Source: Candidatus Peribacteria bacterium (GTDB taxonomy: Bacteria > Patescibacteriota > Gracilibacteria > Peribacterales > Peribacteraceae). From it: a stretch of 64,000 nt of DNA. Both the position numbers and the translations under genes were made by a program. Numbering within the stretch: position 1 is the first letter of the stretch; the number at the start of each line of letters is the position of its first letter. The stretch covers positions 1-64,000 of the forward strand of contig JACKFU010000002.1 in assembly GCA_020632295.1 (NCBI GenBank), read 5' to 3'. The notes beneath the pieces are model-generated. The model was not told the DNA's origin. It saw only the letters and a program-made list of their open reading frames with translations, and searched no databases. Below, piece after piece: positions 39,491 to 48,806 of this stretch.

Positions 39491-40624
39491 ATGCAACTCC
39501 TTATGACGTTTTTGATTTCTGCCCTGGCATTTTTTGTTCTCCTCTCACTCCTCATTCTCATTCATGAGTTCGGACACTACAGTGCAGCGAAATTTTTTAA
39601 AGTGGTAGTTGAAGAATTTGGCTTTGGTTTGCCACCAAAACTAAAAACAATCTTCACAAATAATGGGACAGAATTTACCGTAAACTGGATTCCATTTGGG
39701 GGATTCGTTCGTCTAAAAGGGGAGAACGCCATGACAGAAAAACAACGTCGTGCGAAAGGAAGTTTTGGTGCAGCACCCGTATATGCACGCACAGTTATTT
39801 TGCTTGCCGGCGTGCTTATGAACTTACTCCTTGCTCTCGTTATTTTAACGATTGGATTTTCTGTCGGACAGTGGATACCAACATACGTTTCGTTCGATGA
39901 TATGGTGCGTGCAGGAGAGAGCAACGAGATTCATCTTGTTCTTGGTGTCATGATTGATGAAGTTATAAGCGGTGGGGAAGCAGCAAAAGTTGGCATTCCT
40001 GAGAAGGTAGTAATTCGCAATATCAATGGGCATCCCATTACACGCGTCGAAGAAATACCGACGTTACAAGAAGGAAAATCTCGTGTGACGTATGCATTGT
40101 CTCGCGTTGAACATGGGGGTGTTGCTGAGGAGATTGAGGAGTTTTCAGTTCATCTTACTGATGGCAAGTCAGGTATTGTTATTGTTCCATTCCCACTGGA
40201 GCTTTCCGCCCCTAAGAGGGACGTTGCTACTGCGTTTAGTCTTGCACTGCGTGAGTCGAAGGTGATGATGGTGCAAACCATCATCGGTATTGGCAAACTT
40301 TTTGGTTCCCTTGCTCGCACGGGACGCGTGCCAGAAGGAATTGCAGGCATTGTTGGTATTGCACAGCTGACTCATGGTGCCGTGCAGGAAGGATTTATGC
40401 ATTACCTTCGACTTGTTGCGCTCCTGAGCTTAAGTCTTGCCGCTCTTAATGTCTTGCCGTTTCCTGCCCTTGATGGTGGTCGTCTGATTTTTGTGCTCGC
40501 TGAGGGCATAAGCAGAAGACCTGTCAACAGAAAGCTTGAAGTTACTACGAATGCCGTTGGGTTTGTTTTTCTTCTTTTGCTTATTATCCTTATTACCTTT
40601 AATGACATCGTCCGCCTGTTTTGA
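39491..40624 (+). CDS. rseP: RseP-like site-2 zinc metalloprotease
   Basis: A 377-residue intramembrane protease: HEFGH zinc motif in the first helix (about residue 30), PFGGFVRLKGE, a PDZ-like segment (about 150-230) with GGEAAKVGIPE, and the third-ligand motif NVLPFPALDGGRL near the C-terminus. It cuts membrane-anchored regulators or signal-peptide remnants. ATG 39491 gives the correct N-terminal helix; the longer frame upstream does not. It ends two bases before dnaA, so the two form an operon. Confidence 0.94.
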   Translation: MQLLMTFLISALAFFVLLSLLILIHEFGHYSAAKFFKVVVEEFGFGLPPKLKTIFTNNGTEFTVNWIPFGGFVRLKGENAMTEKQRRAKGSFGAAPVYARTVILLAGVLMNLLLALVILTIGFSVGQWIPTYVSFDDMVRAGESNEIHLVLGVMIDEVISGGEAAKVGIPEKVVIRNINGHPITRVEEIPTLQEGKSRVTYALSRVEHGGVAEEIEEFSVHLTDGKSGIVIVPFPLELSAPKRDVATAFSLALRESKVMMVQTIIGIGKLFGSLARTGRVPEGIAGIVGIAQLTHGAVQEGFMHYLRLVALLSLSLAALNVLPFPALDGGRLIFVLAEGISRRPVNRKLEVTTNAVGFVFLLLLIILITFNDIVRLF

Positions 40625-40625
40625 T

Positions 40626-42023
40626 ATGTGGCTTGATATTCTGAAACGAATTGAGCCGCAACTCCAGCGGACGGCGTTTATCACGTGGTTTCGCAATACA
40701 GCGATTCTCAGTAAAGAAGAGGGGACACTTGTTGTTGGCTTACCACTTTCAACAGTGCTCGATCGTCATATTGAGCGGTATCAGGGCATGGTGCTCGAAG
40801 CAGCTAAAGAGATGGATAACAGTATTGCGCAGCTTGTGTATAAAGTAGATGGACGATTGCAGGATCATCCAGAAGCGTGTGTGAATTTGCTTGAGCATTT
40901 TCCAGAACAGAAGAAGAGAAAGCTACCGAATAAGCAAGAGGTACGGCTTGCTGAGGGTATTACGAGTAAAATCTTAAACCCGCGATACACCATGGAGAAT
41001 TTTGTCGTGGGTACGCGTAATCGTTTGGCACACGCCGCCTGTTCTGCGGTTGTGGAGCAACCGGGCGGTAAATACAATCCACTGTTTATTTACGGAGGCG
41101 TTGGCTTGGGAAAAACCCATCTTCTCCAAGCGGTTGGAAATGCCATTTTGCAGAAGTCTCCACGAGCAACTGTTGTCTATACAACATCAGAAGACTTTAC
41201 CAATCAAGTCGTCGAAGCAATTCGCACACAGAAGATGGAGCAGGTTAGAAAGCGCTACCGTCAGGTGGATGTATTGATTGTTGATGATATTCAGTTCTTT
41301 GCCAGTAAAGAACGTTGCCAAGAAGAGTTCTTTCACACGTTTAATGCGCTCTACGAAGGCAGTAAGCAGCTTATCATCTCATCCGATCGTCCGCCGGATG
41401 AACTGCACCTCGAAGACCGTCTTATTTCTCGCTTCGAGCGTGGCATGATTGCCGATGTCTCTGAGCCCGACTACGAAACACGCCTTGCAATCTTGCAGGA
41501 GAAGGCGTCTGAGTACGAGTTCTTTATCGACCTCTCAGTCTTACAGTTCATTGCAGAGCATACGACGAAGAATGTACGAGAATTAGAAGGTATTCTTATG
41601 CAAGCGGTTGCGCAGTACGAGCTTGAGCGCAGAATGCCGACGATTAAGTCGATTGCAGAAATTATGAGCAAGCTCAATAAAGATCCACACGTTGATGAAG
41701 AGACCGTAGGCTTTGAGAAGCCTGAGAAGCGCAAGGCAACGATGCAGGATGTCATGGAAGCTGTCAGCAAGTATTACAGTGTTTCCATTGATGATCTCAT
41801 CGGCAGCTCTCGAGTCCACGAAGTGCTCATGCCACGTCAGATGGCTATGTATATCGGGAAAAGATTTTTGAACGTCAGTTTTGTTCGTCTGGGTGAAACG
41901 TTTGGTAACCGCGACCATACGACTGTTATGAATGCGTGTGGCAAAATTGAGAAATCCATGAACAAGAATAGTAACATTCTTCGGGAAGTGCACACACTTA
42001 CAGCAGAACTTGGCCTTCGATAA
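40626..42023 (+). CDS. dnaA: DnaA, replication initiator
   Basis: A 465-residue DnaA. Domain I is at 1-80 (MWLDILKRIEPQLQ ... AFITWF), followed by a short linker. The AAA+ domain has GGVGLGKTHLLQAVG, Walker B VLIVDDIQFF, sensor and Arg-finger regions (SRFERGM), and domain IV carries the DNA-binding signature FGNRDHTTVMNA. It opens oriC using DnaA boxes. Unusually it is not linked to dnaN or recF (recF lies 25 kb away) but follows rseP. I see no DnaA-box cluster downstream, so oriC is not evident here. Confidence 0.96.
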   Translation: MWLDILKRIEPQLQRTAFITWFRNTAILSKEEGTLVVGLPLSTVLDRHIERYQGMVLEAAKEMDNSIAQLVYKVDGRLQDHPEACVNLLEHFPEQKKRKLPNKQEVRLAEGITSKILNPRYTMENFVVGTRNRLAHAACSAVVEQPGGKYNPLFIYGGVGLGKTHLLQAVGNAILQKSPRATVVYTTSEDFTNQVVEAIRTQKMEQVRKRYRQVDVLIVDDIQFFASKERCQEEFFHTFNALYEGSKQLIISSDRPPDELHLEDRLISRFERGMIADVSEPDYETRLAILQEKASEYEFFIDLSVLQFIAEHTTKNVRELEGILMQAVAQYELERRMPTIKSIAEIMSKLNKDPHVDEETVGFEKPEKRKATMQDVMEAVSKYYSVSIDDLIGSSRVHEVLMPRQMAMYIGKRFLNVSFVRLGETFGNRDHTTVMNACGKIEKSMNKNSNILREVHTLTAELGLR

Positions 42024-42056
42024 GAGAGCTGAAAGCTAAGAGCTGAGAGCTGAGAT
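42024..42056. repeat. AGCTGA-type repeat between dnaA and thrS
   Basis: GAGAGCTGAAAGCTAAGAGCTGAGAGCTGAGA-like purine repeat, about five copies of AGCTGA/AGCTAA (not written out in full). It resembles repeats in murD and at the recF end. Confidence 0.7.
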
Positions 42057-42089
42057 GGAAATGAATTTCGTAGCATGTCGATTTTTTTC

Positions 42090-42104
42090 TGATATTCTTT
42101 TGTT
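42090..42104 (+). promoter_or_regulatory. Extended -10 box for leaderless thrS
   Basis: TGa TATTCT (42090-42098), then six bases to the ATG at 42105. Confidence 0.6.
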
Positions 42105-43916
42105 ATGAACAATATTTCTGCCGCCAGTGACCTGTACAATATGCGTCACAGCCTAGCGCATGTACTTGCGCAGGCAGTGCTGAAACTCTGGCCCGATACA
42201 CAAATTACCATTGGTCCACCAGTCGATACGGGGTGCTATTATGATTTCCTCTTCAGCACACCTATCTCTGATGCTGACTTTAAAGCGATCGAAAAGGAGA
42301 TGCGTAGTATCATTAATAAAGGTCAGACCTTCGCTGTCGATACGCTGTCGATTGAAGAGGCACTCAAATTTTGGAAAGGAAAGAGGCAGAAATTTAAGGT
42401 AGAACTCATTGAAGACTTGCAAAAAAAAGGTGAGATAGAAGTGACGAACTATCGCAATCTTGATGCGGAGGGGAATGAGATGTTTGTCGATCTCTGTAAG
42501 GGGGGACATGTTGAGAACCTCAAAGAAATCCCAGCGGATGGATTTAAAATTATGAGTCTGGCAGGTGCCTACTGGAGAGGAGATGAGAAACGCGAGCAGC
42601 TGACGCGTGTGTATATTGCCGCATTCCCGTCCAAGCAGGAATTACAGGACTACTTAACTATGCTTGAGGAAGCGAAGAAACGCGATCACCGTAAGCTTGG
42701 AAAAGAGCTGGATCTCTTCACGTTCAGTGACATGGTTGGCCCTGGACTTCCCCTTTGGACTGCCAAAGGAACGGTTATTGTCGATGAAGTAGAGCGCCTG
42801 GCTCGTGAGACCGAGCAGGAGGGAGGTTACCTGCGTGTACGTACGCCGCACATTGCAAAGGGAAAGCTTTATGAACAAACGGGGCACTTGGCACACTATA
42901 AAGAATCGATGTTTCCCCCAATGCAGCTTGATGGTGAGGCCGAGGAGTACTACTTAAAACCTATGAATTGCCCGCATCACCATCAAATATTTGCATCACA
43001 GCCTAGGAGTTATCGTGACCTTCCTATGCGTCTTGCTGAGTATGGTCATTGTTATCGGTATGAAGATAGTGGTGCACTCTTTGGTTTAATGCGTGTTCGA
43101 TCGCTTTGTATGAACGATGCGCATTTGTACTGCACCGAAGATCAATTCGAGGAGGAGTTTATCGCTGTTGCCAATATGTACCTAAAGTACTTTGAATTAT
43201 TTGGTATTGAGAAGTATGTCATGCGCCTTTCGCTTCATGACCCTGCTGAACTTGGCAAAAAATATGTGAATCAGCCAGAACTTTGGCTGAAGACAGAGGA
43301 AATGGTACGTAGTGCAATGAAAAAAACAGGTTGTGCCTACGTTGAGGTAGAAAACGAAGCTGCATTCTATGGGCCCAAAATCGATGTCCAAGTCTGGAGT
43401 GCCATTGGGCGAGAGTTTACCTTAGCGACAAATCAAGTCGATTTTGATGTGCCAGGCAAAGTTGGATTGTCGTATACAACTGCAGATGGTTCGGAGAAGG
43501 CTCCGCTTTGCATTCACCGTGCACCACTTGGCACTCATGAGAGATTTGTCGGCTTCCTTATCGAACATTTTGCAGGACACTTCCCCTTGTGGCTTTCTCC
43601 TGTGCAGGTTGCACTATTGCCCGTTGCCGATGCACATGGTGATTATGCACAGACAGTGGACAAAGCCCTAAAGGAGAAGGGCATCCGTACACAGCTCATG
43701 AATGCTTCTGACTCGCTTGGTAAGCGTATTCGTGAAGGGGAAAAAAGCAAGATTCCGTACCTGCTTGTTCTTGGTGACAAAGAGAAAGATGCTACAGCAG
43801 TTACTGTGAGAAATATCATTTCTAAAGAGCAGGTCGAAGTCTCTCTTGAAGAGTTTATGGAGAAGACTGTTGCCGATATTACACGTAGATCACTTCAGCC
43901 ATCGATTGGTTCGTGA
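42105..43916 (+). CDS. thrS: Threonyl-tRNA synthetase lacking the TGS domain
   Basis: A 603-residue class II synthetase. It begins directly with the editing (SAD) domain (MRHSLAHVLAQAV, HxxxH-type, and CKGGHVENLKEI) and continues to the catalytic core (GPGLPLW motif 1 region, MNCPHHHQIF with zinc Cys, FRYEDSGALFGLMRVRSLCMNDAH-type motif 2, motif 3 APLGTHERFVG). The anticodon-binding domain (PVQVALLPVAD) follows. The N-terminal TGS domain of longer ThrRS is absent. It charges tRNA-Thr and edits Ser-tRNA-Thr. A TGA stop overlaps the extended -10 of lgt. Confidence 0.96.
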   Translation: MNNISAASDLYNMRHSLAHVLAQAVLKLWPDTQITIGPPVDTGCYYDFLFSTPISDADFKAIEKEMRSIINKGQTFAVDTLSIEEALKFWKGKRQKFKVELIEDLQKKGEIEVTNYRNLDAEGNEMFVDLCKGGHVENLKEIPADGFKIMSLAGAYWRGDEKREQLTRVYIAAFPSKQELQDYLTMLEEAKKRDHRKLGKELDLFTFSDMVGPGLPLWTAKGTVIVDEVERLARETEQEGGYLRVRTPHIAKGKLYEQTGHLAHYKESMFPPMQLDGEAEEYYLKPMNCPHHHQIFASQPRSYRDLPMRLAEYGHCYRYEDSGALFGLMRVRSLCMNDAHLYCTEDQFEEEFIAVANMYLKYFELFGIEKYVMRLSLHDPAELGKKYVNQPELWLKTEEMVRSAMKKTGCAYVEVENEAAFYGPKIDVQVWSAIGREFTLATNQVDFDVPGKVGLSYTTADGSEKAPLCIHRAPLGTHERFVGFLIEHFAGHFPLWLSPVQVALLPVADAHGDYAQTVDKALKEKGIRTQLMNASDSLGKRIREGEKSKIPYLLVLGDKEKDATAVTVRNIISKEQVEVSLEEFMEKTVADITRRSLQPSIGS

Positions 43917-43928
43917 TACGATTACTGT
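43914..43928 (+). promoter_or_regulatory. Extended -10 of lgt overlapping the thrS stop
   Basis: The TGA stop of thrS (43914-43916) is also the TGn of TGa TACGAT (43914-43922); six bases later comes the lgt ATG. Confidence 0.55.
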
Positions 43929-44852
43929 ATGTTCGAAGCAGTTTCTTTTGGCCCCGTCATTATTTGGACACGTCTTATCTTCCTTCTTCTTGGGACGTGG
44001 CTTACAGTGGAATTTTTCCTGCGCCTTGCAGAAAGTGCAAATTTGTCACTGCAGCATTTTAAAGAAAAGTCAGTGCACTATGTTCTTGCTTTTGCACTCT
44101 GTGGGAGATTCTTTGCGATTGTTGCCCAGTATCGCGTCTTCGTTCGTGATCCGCTCCGATTCTTTGTTCTCTGGGATGGAAGCTTTAGCTTTATAGGTGC
44201 CGCAGTTGGTATAGCGATCGTATTGTACTTTCATACTCGTATGCACCGATCAACTTTTTTACAATGGTTAGATGTATTGCTCCCTGCGGCGATATTTGGA
44301 TCTGCATTCGACTGGTTCGGTAAGTTTGCCGCAGGGCAATCCTATGGAAAGCCGACTGACATGCCATGGGGTATTACGTATGACACTATGGGCGTGCGTT
44401 ACACGGTTCCCATTCATCCTGTGCAACTGTACTACGCATTTACGTTTTTGCTTCTTACGTTCGTTCTTCTGGTTATTCGTAAGAGTAGTCATCGCGCAGG
44501 AGCCGAGACCTTCTTTGGTATCTTCTTCGCCAGTATCGCTACTATATTTTTCGAGTATTTCCGTGGAGACTTTTCTATCCCTGTGTTTGCAACAAAGATG
44601 GATTTTTTTGTTCTGCTCATGCTCTTTATGAGCCTCGGTGTCTTTGCAGCAGTTGAGCTAAAACTTACCCAGAAAGCATTACTTGTGTATGAAGGCATAC
44701 TCATTGTTGTCTTTGGGGGATATGCTATTGCTCGGCAATGGTTACCATTCGCAACATTTGAGTTACGGTTCAGTCAATTTCTCGCAGTACTTTCTTTCTT
44801 GGCGTCAGTGGTGTACGTTGTGGTGCATCGTCGTAAGTACCCACATCTCTAA
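43929..44852 (+). CDS. lgt: Lgt-like prolipoprotein diacylglyceryl transferase
   Basis: A 307-residue polytopic protein of seven to eight helices with the Lgt layout: GRFFAIVAQYRVFV near 104, the DWFGKFAAGQSYGKPTDMPWGI stretch that takes the place of the signature GRxGNFIN and catalytic-Arg region, and VPIHPVQLYYAF (canonical HPSQLYE). The signature is diverged. It transfers diacylglycerol to lipobox cysteines, and the CuA lipoprotein at 2.2 kb is a plausible substrate. The stop overlaps the start of the next gene (TAATG). Confidence 0.85.
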   Translation: MFEAVSFGPVIIWTRLIFLLLGTWLTVEFFLRLAESANLSLQHFKEKSVHYVLAFALCGRFFAIVAQYRVFVRDPLRFFVLWDGSFSFIGAAVGIAIVLYFHTRMHRSTFLQWLDVLLPAAIFGSAFDWFGKFAAGQSYGKPTDMPWGITYDTMGVRYTVPIHPVQLYYAFTFLLLTFVLLVIRKSSHRAGAETFFGIFFASIATIFFEYFRGDFSIPVFATKMDFFVLLMLFMSLGVFAAVELKLTQKALLVYEGILIVVFGGYAIARQWLPFATFELRFSQFLAVLSFLASVVYVVVHRRKYPHL

Positions 44853-45271
44853 TGATTCGTATGATCACTCTCTTCCAGCAGCTTGCAGAACCTTGGCTCA
44901 TCTTTCTCGCAGAAGATCCTGCCCTTCGTATCTTGCAAGGAGCTATGCTTTTCCTTGGTGTTGTTGTTATTTTTCTCGTATTTTTTACCACGCGTGACAT
45001 CCTCCTAAGGACCCACTCGTTTTGGTACATGTTTATTTCCATTCTTCTTGTTGCCGCATTGCCGGTTGCAGGATTCCTCTTGTATCTCCTCATTCGCCCT
45101 GCACGTACGATTAAAGAACGTGAGTTGGAATTTCTCCTTGTTGAACTTCTTGCTGGCTCGAAGGTTTCTTCACATCGTGAAACAGTAGATACATCTGCAG
45201 GCGTTATCGCCAAAAAGCCAGCTCCTAAAAAGAAGAAGTCTCCTAAAAAACAAGAAGATATTTCCTTATAG
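44852..45271 (+). CDS. Membrane protein with basic C-terminal tail
   Basis: 139 residues: an amphipathic N-terminus, two membrane helices (about 28-50 and 60-82), then a soluble tail ending in a lysine-rich stretch (KKPAPKKKKSPKKQED). The start shares a base with the lgt stop. No family recognised; the basic tail could bind nucleic acid or lipid heads. Confidence 0.65.
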   Translation: MIRMITLFQQLAEPWLIFLAEDPALRILQGAMLFLGVVVIFLVFFTTRDILLRTHSFWYMFISILLVAALPVAGFLLYLLIRPARTIKERELEFLLVELLAGSKVSSHRETVDTSAGVIAKKPAPKKKKSPKKQEDISL

Positions 45272-45280
45272 TATTATCTT

Positions 45281-45691
45281 ATGAAAGCATTTGTTACCTA
45301 TCTTTTTTGGCCCAACCCTTCTGCTCCATCCTATGAGAATCCAAAGGTGATTCTGCTTTTTCTTATTTGTGGCGCACTTATTGTTGGTTCGTTTGCTGTG
45401 AAGCGCTGGCGTAAAAGGCTTACGAATGCTGTTACCAAGAGACTTACGAAGAGTTACAGCCCAGCAATGCTGTGGTTTGGTATCGTTGGGGCATTTCTTC
45501 TCGTTTGTCGTGTAGAGGGAATTAGTTATCTCTCCATGCGACTCTGGTGGGGTTTGTGGTTTCTTGGCGCTATCGCTTTCGCAACTCTTCAGTGGAAACT
45601 CTTTCGATCCAGGCACTACGAAATTATTCCGCAAGCGCGTTCTCAGGAGGATGCCAAGGAGAAGTATCTTCCAAAGAAGAAAAAACGGTAG
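45281..45691 (+). CDS. Small membrane protein
   Basis: 136 residues, about three membrane helices (about 22-40, 63-80, 85-105) and a basic end (KYLPKKKKR). TATAGT lies eight bases before the ATG. It is nine bases after the previous gene and 15 before corA, so the three may be cotranscribed. Function unknown. Confidence 0.65.
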   Translation: MKAFVTYLFWPNPSAPSYENPKVILLFLICGALIVGSFAVKRWRKRLTNAVTKRLTKSYSPAMLWFGIVGAFLLVCRVEGISYLSMRLWWGLWFLGAIAFATLQWKLFRSRHYEIIPQARSQEDAKEKYLPKKKKR

Positions 45692-45706
45692 TACCCTTAT
45701 AGCACC

Positions 45707-46618
45707 ATGCGTTCCCTTACTCACAAGAACGTCACGTGGCACGATGATCCTGCTCCAACAGAGCAGGTGCTTGCTGAGCTTCAGAAGACATATGGGTTCC
45801 ACGAGCTTGACGTTGAGGACTGTCTTTCGGAGCATGAGCGTCCTAAGGTAGAAGAGTATGATTCCTATCTTTTTTTGGTATTCCACATTCCATACCGAGC
45901 ACGAAAGACTGGTCGAATTATTAAGGAAGAGGTGAATATTTTCATGGGGCAGGATTTTTTTGTCACTTTGCACAGGGGGAAAATTCCTATCCTCGATCGC
46001 CTTTGGACCGATCTTGAAGAGTCAACTGAGCTTCGACAGGAGTATTTACAGCATGGAACAGGGTTTTTCTTGTATGAGCTCATGCGTCATTTCTTCGAAG
46101 ATGTCTTTCCTCTCGTTGATAGCATTCGTAAAGAGCTTCGTCGTATGGAGGAGGTGCTGTTTGAGTCGGATGAGGAAATTGATCTTCTGCGCGATATCAT
46201 GAACGTGAAGCGTAATATCATTTCAATGCGTTCGATTCTCCTTCCACAACGTACATTGATTGCGACGCTTGAACACAAAAACAAGAAGTTTGTTCCCGAT
46301 GAGTTAGCACTCTATTTTGATGACATTCTCGATGCCATTGAGCGTCAATGGGCGTTACTTGATACCGCAAAAGAGATGATTGATGCACTGCAAGATACTC
46401 ATGAGTCTTGGTTGAGCCATAAAACGAATGCCATTATCCAGGTGCTTACGATTTTCTCGGTGGTCATGTTGCCGCTCACTTTTATTACTGGGCTTTACGG
46501 AATGAACGTTATCCTTCCACTTGGCGATGACCCCATGGCGTTTTTTGTTGTTGCTGGTGTCATGAGTGCATTGGTGGTTGCTATGCTTTGGTATTTCTCG
46601 AAGAAACATTGGCTCTAA
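45707..46618 (+). CDS. corA: CorA-family Mg2+/Co2+ transporter
   Basis: A 303-residue 2-TM-GxN transporter: N-terminal cytosolic alpha/beta domain (EEVNIFMGQDFFVTLH), a long helical stalk, and two C-terminal helices with the YGMN signature that forms the pore entrance (TGLYGMNV, about residue 268), ending in a positively charged KKHWL. It moves Mg2+ into the cell as a homopentamer. Length is typical. Confidence 0.94.
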   Translation: MRSLTHKNVTWHDDPAPTEQVLAELQKTYGFHELDVEDCLSEHERPKVEEYDSYLFLVFHIPYRARKTGRIIKEEVNIFMGQDFFVTLHRGKIPILDRLWTDLEESTELRQEYLQHGTGFFLYELMRHFFEDVFPLVDSIRKELRRMEEVLFESDEEIDLLRDIMNVKRNIISMRSILLPQRTLIATLEHKNKKFVPDELALYFDDILDAIERQWALLDTAKEMIDALQDTHESWLSHKTNAIIQVLTIFSVVMLPLTFITGLYGMNVILPLGDDPMAFFVVAGVMSALVVAMLWYFSKKHWL

Positions 46619-46688
46619 AACTCGTTGAGTAAGTCTGCTGTTCAATCTTCTTGACACTACTGCAAGTTTCAAAGACCATACTCCTCCT

Positions 46689-47528
46689 ATGCCTCTTAAA
46701 CATTTTACAGAGACGTTCTTGGTTGTTTTACTTGGTGCAGTTCTTGCGTTGACTGGTTTACTCACGTCTACACTACCCGCACTGCCCGATGGGGCATTGC
46801 CATGGGCTACACTTTTTGTTCTCAGCGTTATCTATCCGCTTTCGCTACATAGTTTGTTTCAGAAGCGTCGTGCCGATAATTTCTTTCGTAACTTGCATTG
46901 GTTGCCATCGCTTATGCTACTTCTGTGGCTTCTTTTACAGGGGCTAGCGCTCGGCAGCTCTGTTACACCTGAAACGATGCAGTTCTATACATGGGGCTTT
47001 TCTCTTTTGCCAGTGCTTATGGGGTTTGTTGCACTAGTACTCTTCATTCTCAAGGTTATTCGCCGTCGCATTCCACGTTTAACGTTTCTCGCTCTTATCA
47101 TCGTTCCGTTTACAGCGCTGGGCATTGCAAGTGCGCAGGGTGGTCACTACGAGCATGAACTTGCCGCTTTGCTATGGCAGGGTAATTTTTGGAAGGTTGA
47201 TGACACTGGTATTCTTGCGGGGTTGCTCGATAGGAATGGTTCTGGAAAGAACTTAGAGCCTTCAGAGGATCCTCAGGAAGAGGAGTGGCGCGAACGTATA
47301 CGACAACAGGAAGAGCGCGAACAGCGCATTGCTGAACAAAAGAGTAGTAGCGAAAAAAGCAGTCATATACGTAGTTCATCATCCAGTGCGGATTCAATGA
47401 TGATTGGTAGCGTTAGTAGTAAGCCAAGTAAGCTACCGAGCTCAGGTTTTAACTGGAGTATTATCATCAGCCTATTCATTGTTGTCTATGCTGCAGCATT
47501 ACATGACAGGACGCGCAAAAGAGTTTAG
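46689..47528 (+). CDS. Polytopic membrane protein with serine-rich segment
   Basis: 279 residues: about five helices in the first 155 residues, a charged segment (EEEWRERIRQQEEREQRIAEQ, about 198-218), a Ser-rich linker (about 220-255) and a final helix (about 258-275). TTGACA at 46651 lies 20 bases before CATACT, which is six bases from the ATG. Function unknown. Composition suggests an exposed linker between membrane parts. Confidence 0.65.
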   Translation: MPLKHFTETFLVVLLGAVLALTGLLTSTLPALPDGALPWATLFVLSVIYPLSLHSLFQKRRADNFFRNLHWLPSLMLLLWLLLQGLALGSSVTPETMQFYTWGFSLLPVLMGFVALVLFILKVIRRRIPRLTFLALIIVPFTALGIASAQGGHYEHELAALLWQGNFWKVDDTGILAGLLDRNGSGKNLEPSEDPQEEEWRERIRQQEEREQRIAEQKSSSEKSSHIRSSSSSADSMMIGSVSSKPSKLPSSGFNWSIIISLFIVVYAAALHDRTRKRV

Positions 47529-47537
47529 AGTTGGTGC

Positions 47538-48806
47538 ATGACAGCAACAATTCAATCAATTCATGCCAGACAGATACTTGATTCGCGAGGTAATCCGACA
47601 ATTGAGGTAGATCTCGTACTTGATGATGGAACATTTGGTCGGAGTGCTGTCCCTTCTGGTGCGTCTACTGGCACACACGAAGCGCACGAGCTTCGCGATG
47701 GAGACAAGGGAGTGTATATGGGGATGTCTGTCATAAACGCTATTGAAAATGTTAACGGAGTCATCGCTCGAGCATTGAAGGGGCGACCCGTTTCCGATCA
47801 ACGGACTATCGATCAGTGTATGATTGACCTCGATGGAACACCAAATAAGTCTTTGCTTGGTGCCAACGCTATTCTCGGTGTTTCTATGGCTACTTGTCGT
47901 GCTCGAGCAGGTGCAGAACATAAGCCGCTGTGGCAATCTCTTGCTGAGCAATTTGATGTAGGAGATTCCCATCTCCTTCCAACGCCGATGATGAATCTGA
48001 TTAACGGAGGCAAGCACGCGGACTCTGGTTTGAGTTTTCAGGAGTGCATGATTATTCCGACTGGCTTTAGCAGATTTTCGGATGCCCTTCGTGCTGGGTC
48101 GGAAATATTCCATCACCTTAACAAACTTTTGAAGCACGCTGGCTATACTGTATCTGTTGGTGATGAAGGTGGGTTTGCACCGCAAGTACAGAGCGCGGAG
48201 GAGGCGTTTGATTTCCTTCTCAATGCCATTGATATTGCAGGATATACCGGCAAGGTAAAGCTTGCTATCGATGCAGCTGCATCAGAGTTCTACTCTAATG
48301 GTTCCTATACAGTGGATGCCAAGAAGTTGTCTTCTGAAGAATTGACGACGTATTACCAAGAACTCTGTAAGAAGTACCCGCTTATCTCTATCGAAGACAG
48401 TCACAGTGAAGATGACTGGGATGGATTTGCTTCTCTTACTGCTGCAATTGGGGTAGATCATCAGCTTGTTGGTGATGACCTTCTTGTCACAAACGTACAG
48501 CGCATTCAGAAAGCGATTCATGAGAATTCTGTGAATTCTGTGCTTATCAAGCTTAATCAGATTGGTTCTGTCTCCGAGACGGTTGATGCAATCTCTCTTG
48601 CTCAAAAAAGTGGATGGACTGCTGTTGTCTCGCATCGAAGTGGCGAAACAGAAGACACCTTTATTGCTCATCTTGCCGTAGGGCTTAAGACAGGACAGAT
48701 AAAGACGGGGTCTCTCTCTCGTACCGATCGTATCTGTAAGTATAATCAGCTGCTTCGTATCGAGGAGCAGATGGGGGAGAAGGCGGAGTATCGAAGTCCG
48801 TTTTAG
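47538..48806 (+). CDS. eno: Enolase
   Basis: A 422-residue enolase: SRGNPTIEVDL near 16-26, SGASTGTHEAHELRDGD, NGGKHADSG (normally NGGxHAxN), VGDEGGFAP, SIEDSHSEDDWDGF and LIKLNQIGS with catalytic Lys, then SHRSGETEDTFIAHLAVG. It interconverts 2-phosphoglycerate and phosphoenolpyruvate. Mg2+-binding Asp/Glu residues are in place. It is the only glycolytic enzyme in the window. TAGAGT lies six bases before the ATG. Confidence 0.96.
   Translation: MTATIQSIHARQILDSRGNPTIEVDLVLDDGTFGRSAVPSGASTGTHEAHELRDGDKGVYMGMSVINAIENVNGVIARALKGRPVSDQRTIDQCMIDLDGTPNKSLLGANAILGVSMATCRARAGAEHKPLWQSLAEQFDVGDSHLLPTPMMNLINGGKHADSGLSFQECMIIPTGFSRFSDALRAGSEIFHHLNKLLKHAGYTVSVGDEGGFAPQVQSAEEAFDFLLNAIDIAGYTGKVKLAIDAAASEFYSNGSYTVDAKKLSSEELTTYYQELCKKYPLISIEDSHSEDDWDGFASLTAAIGVDHQLVGDDLLVTNVQRIQKAIHENSVNSVLIKLNQIGSVSETVDAISLAQKSGWTAVVSHRSGETEDTFIAHLAVGLKTGQIKTGSLSRTDRICKYNQLLRIEEQMGEKAEYRSPF

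Noticed and set aside
39421..42104. Chromosomal origin next to dnaA
   Set aside because: Only two imperfect DnaA boxes and no AT-rich unwinding region with repeats; the dnaA-thrS gap is 81 bases of repeat and promoter.
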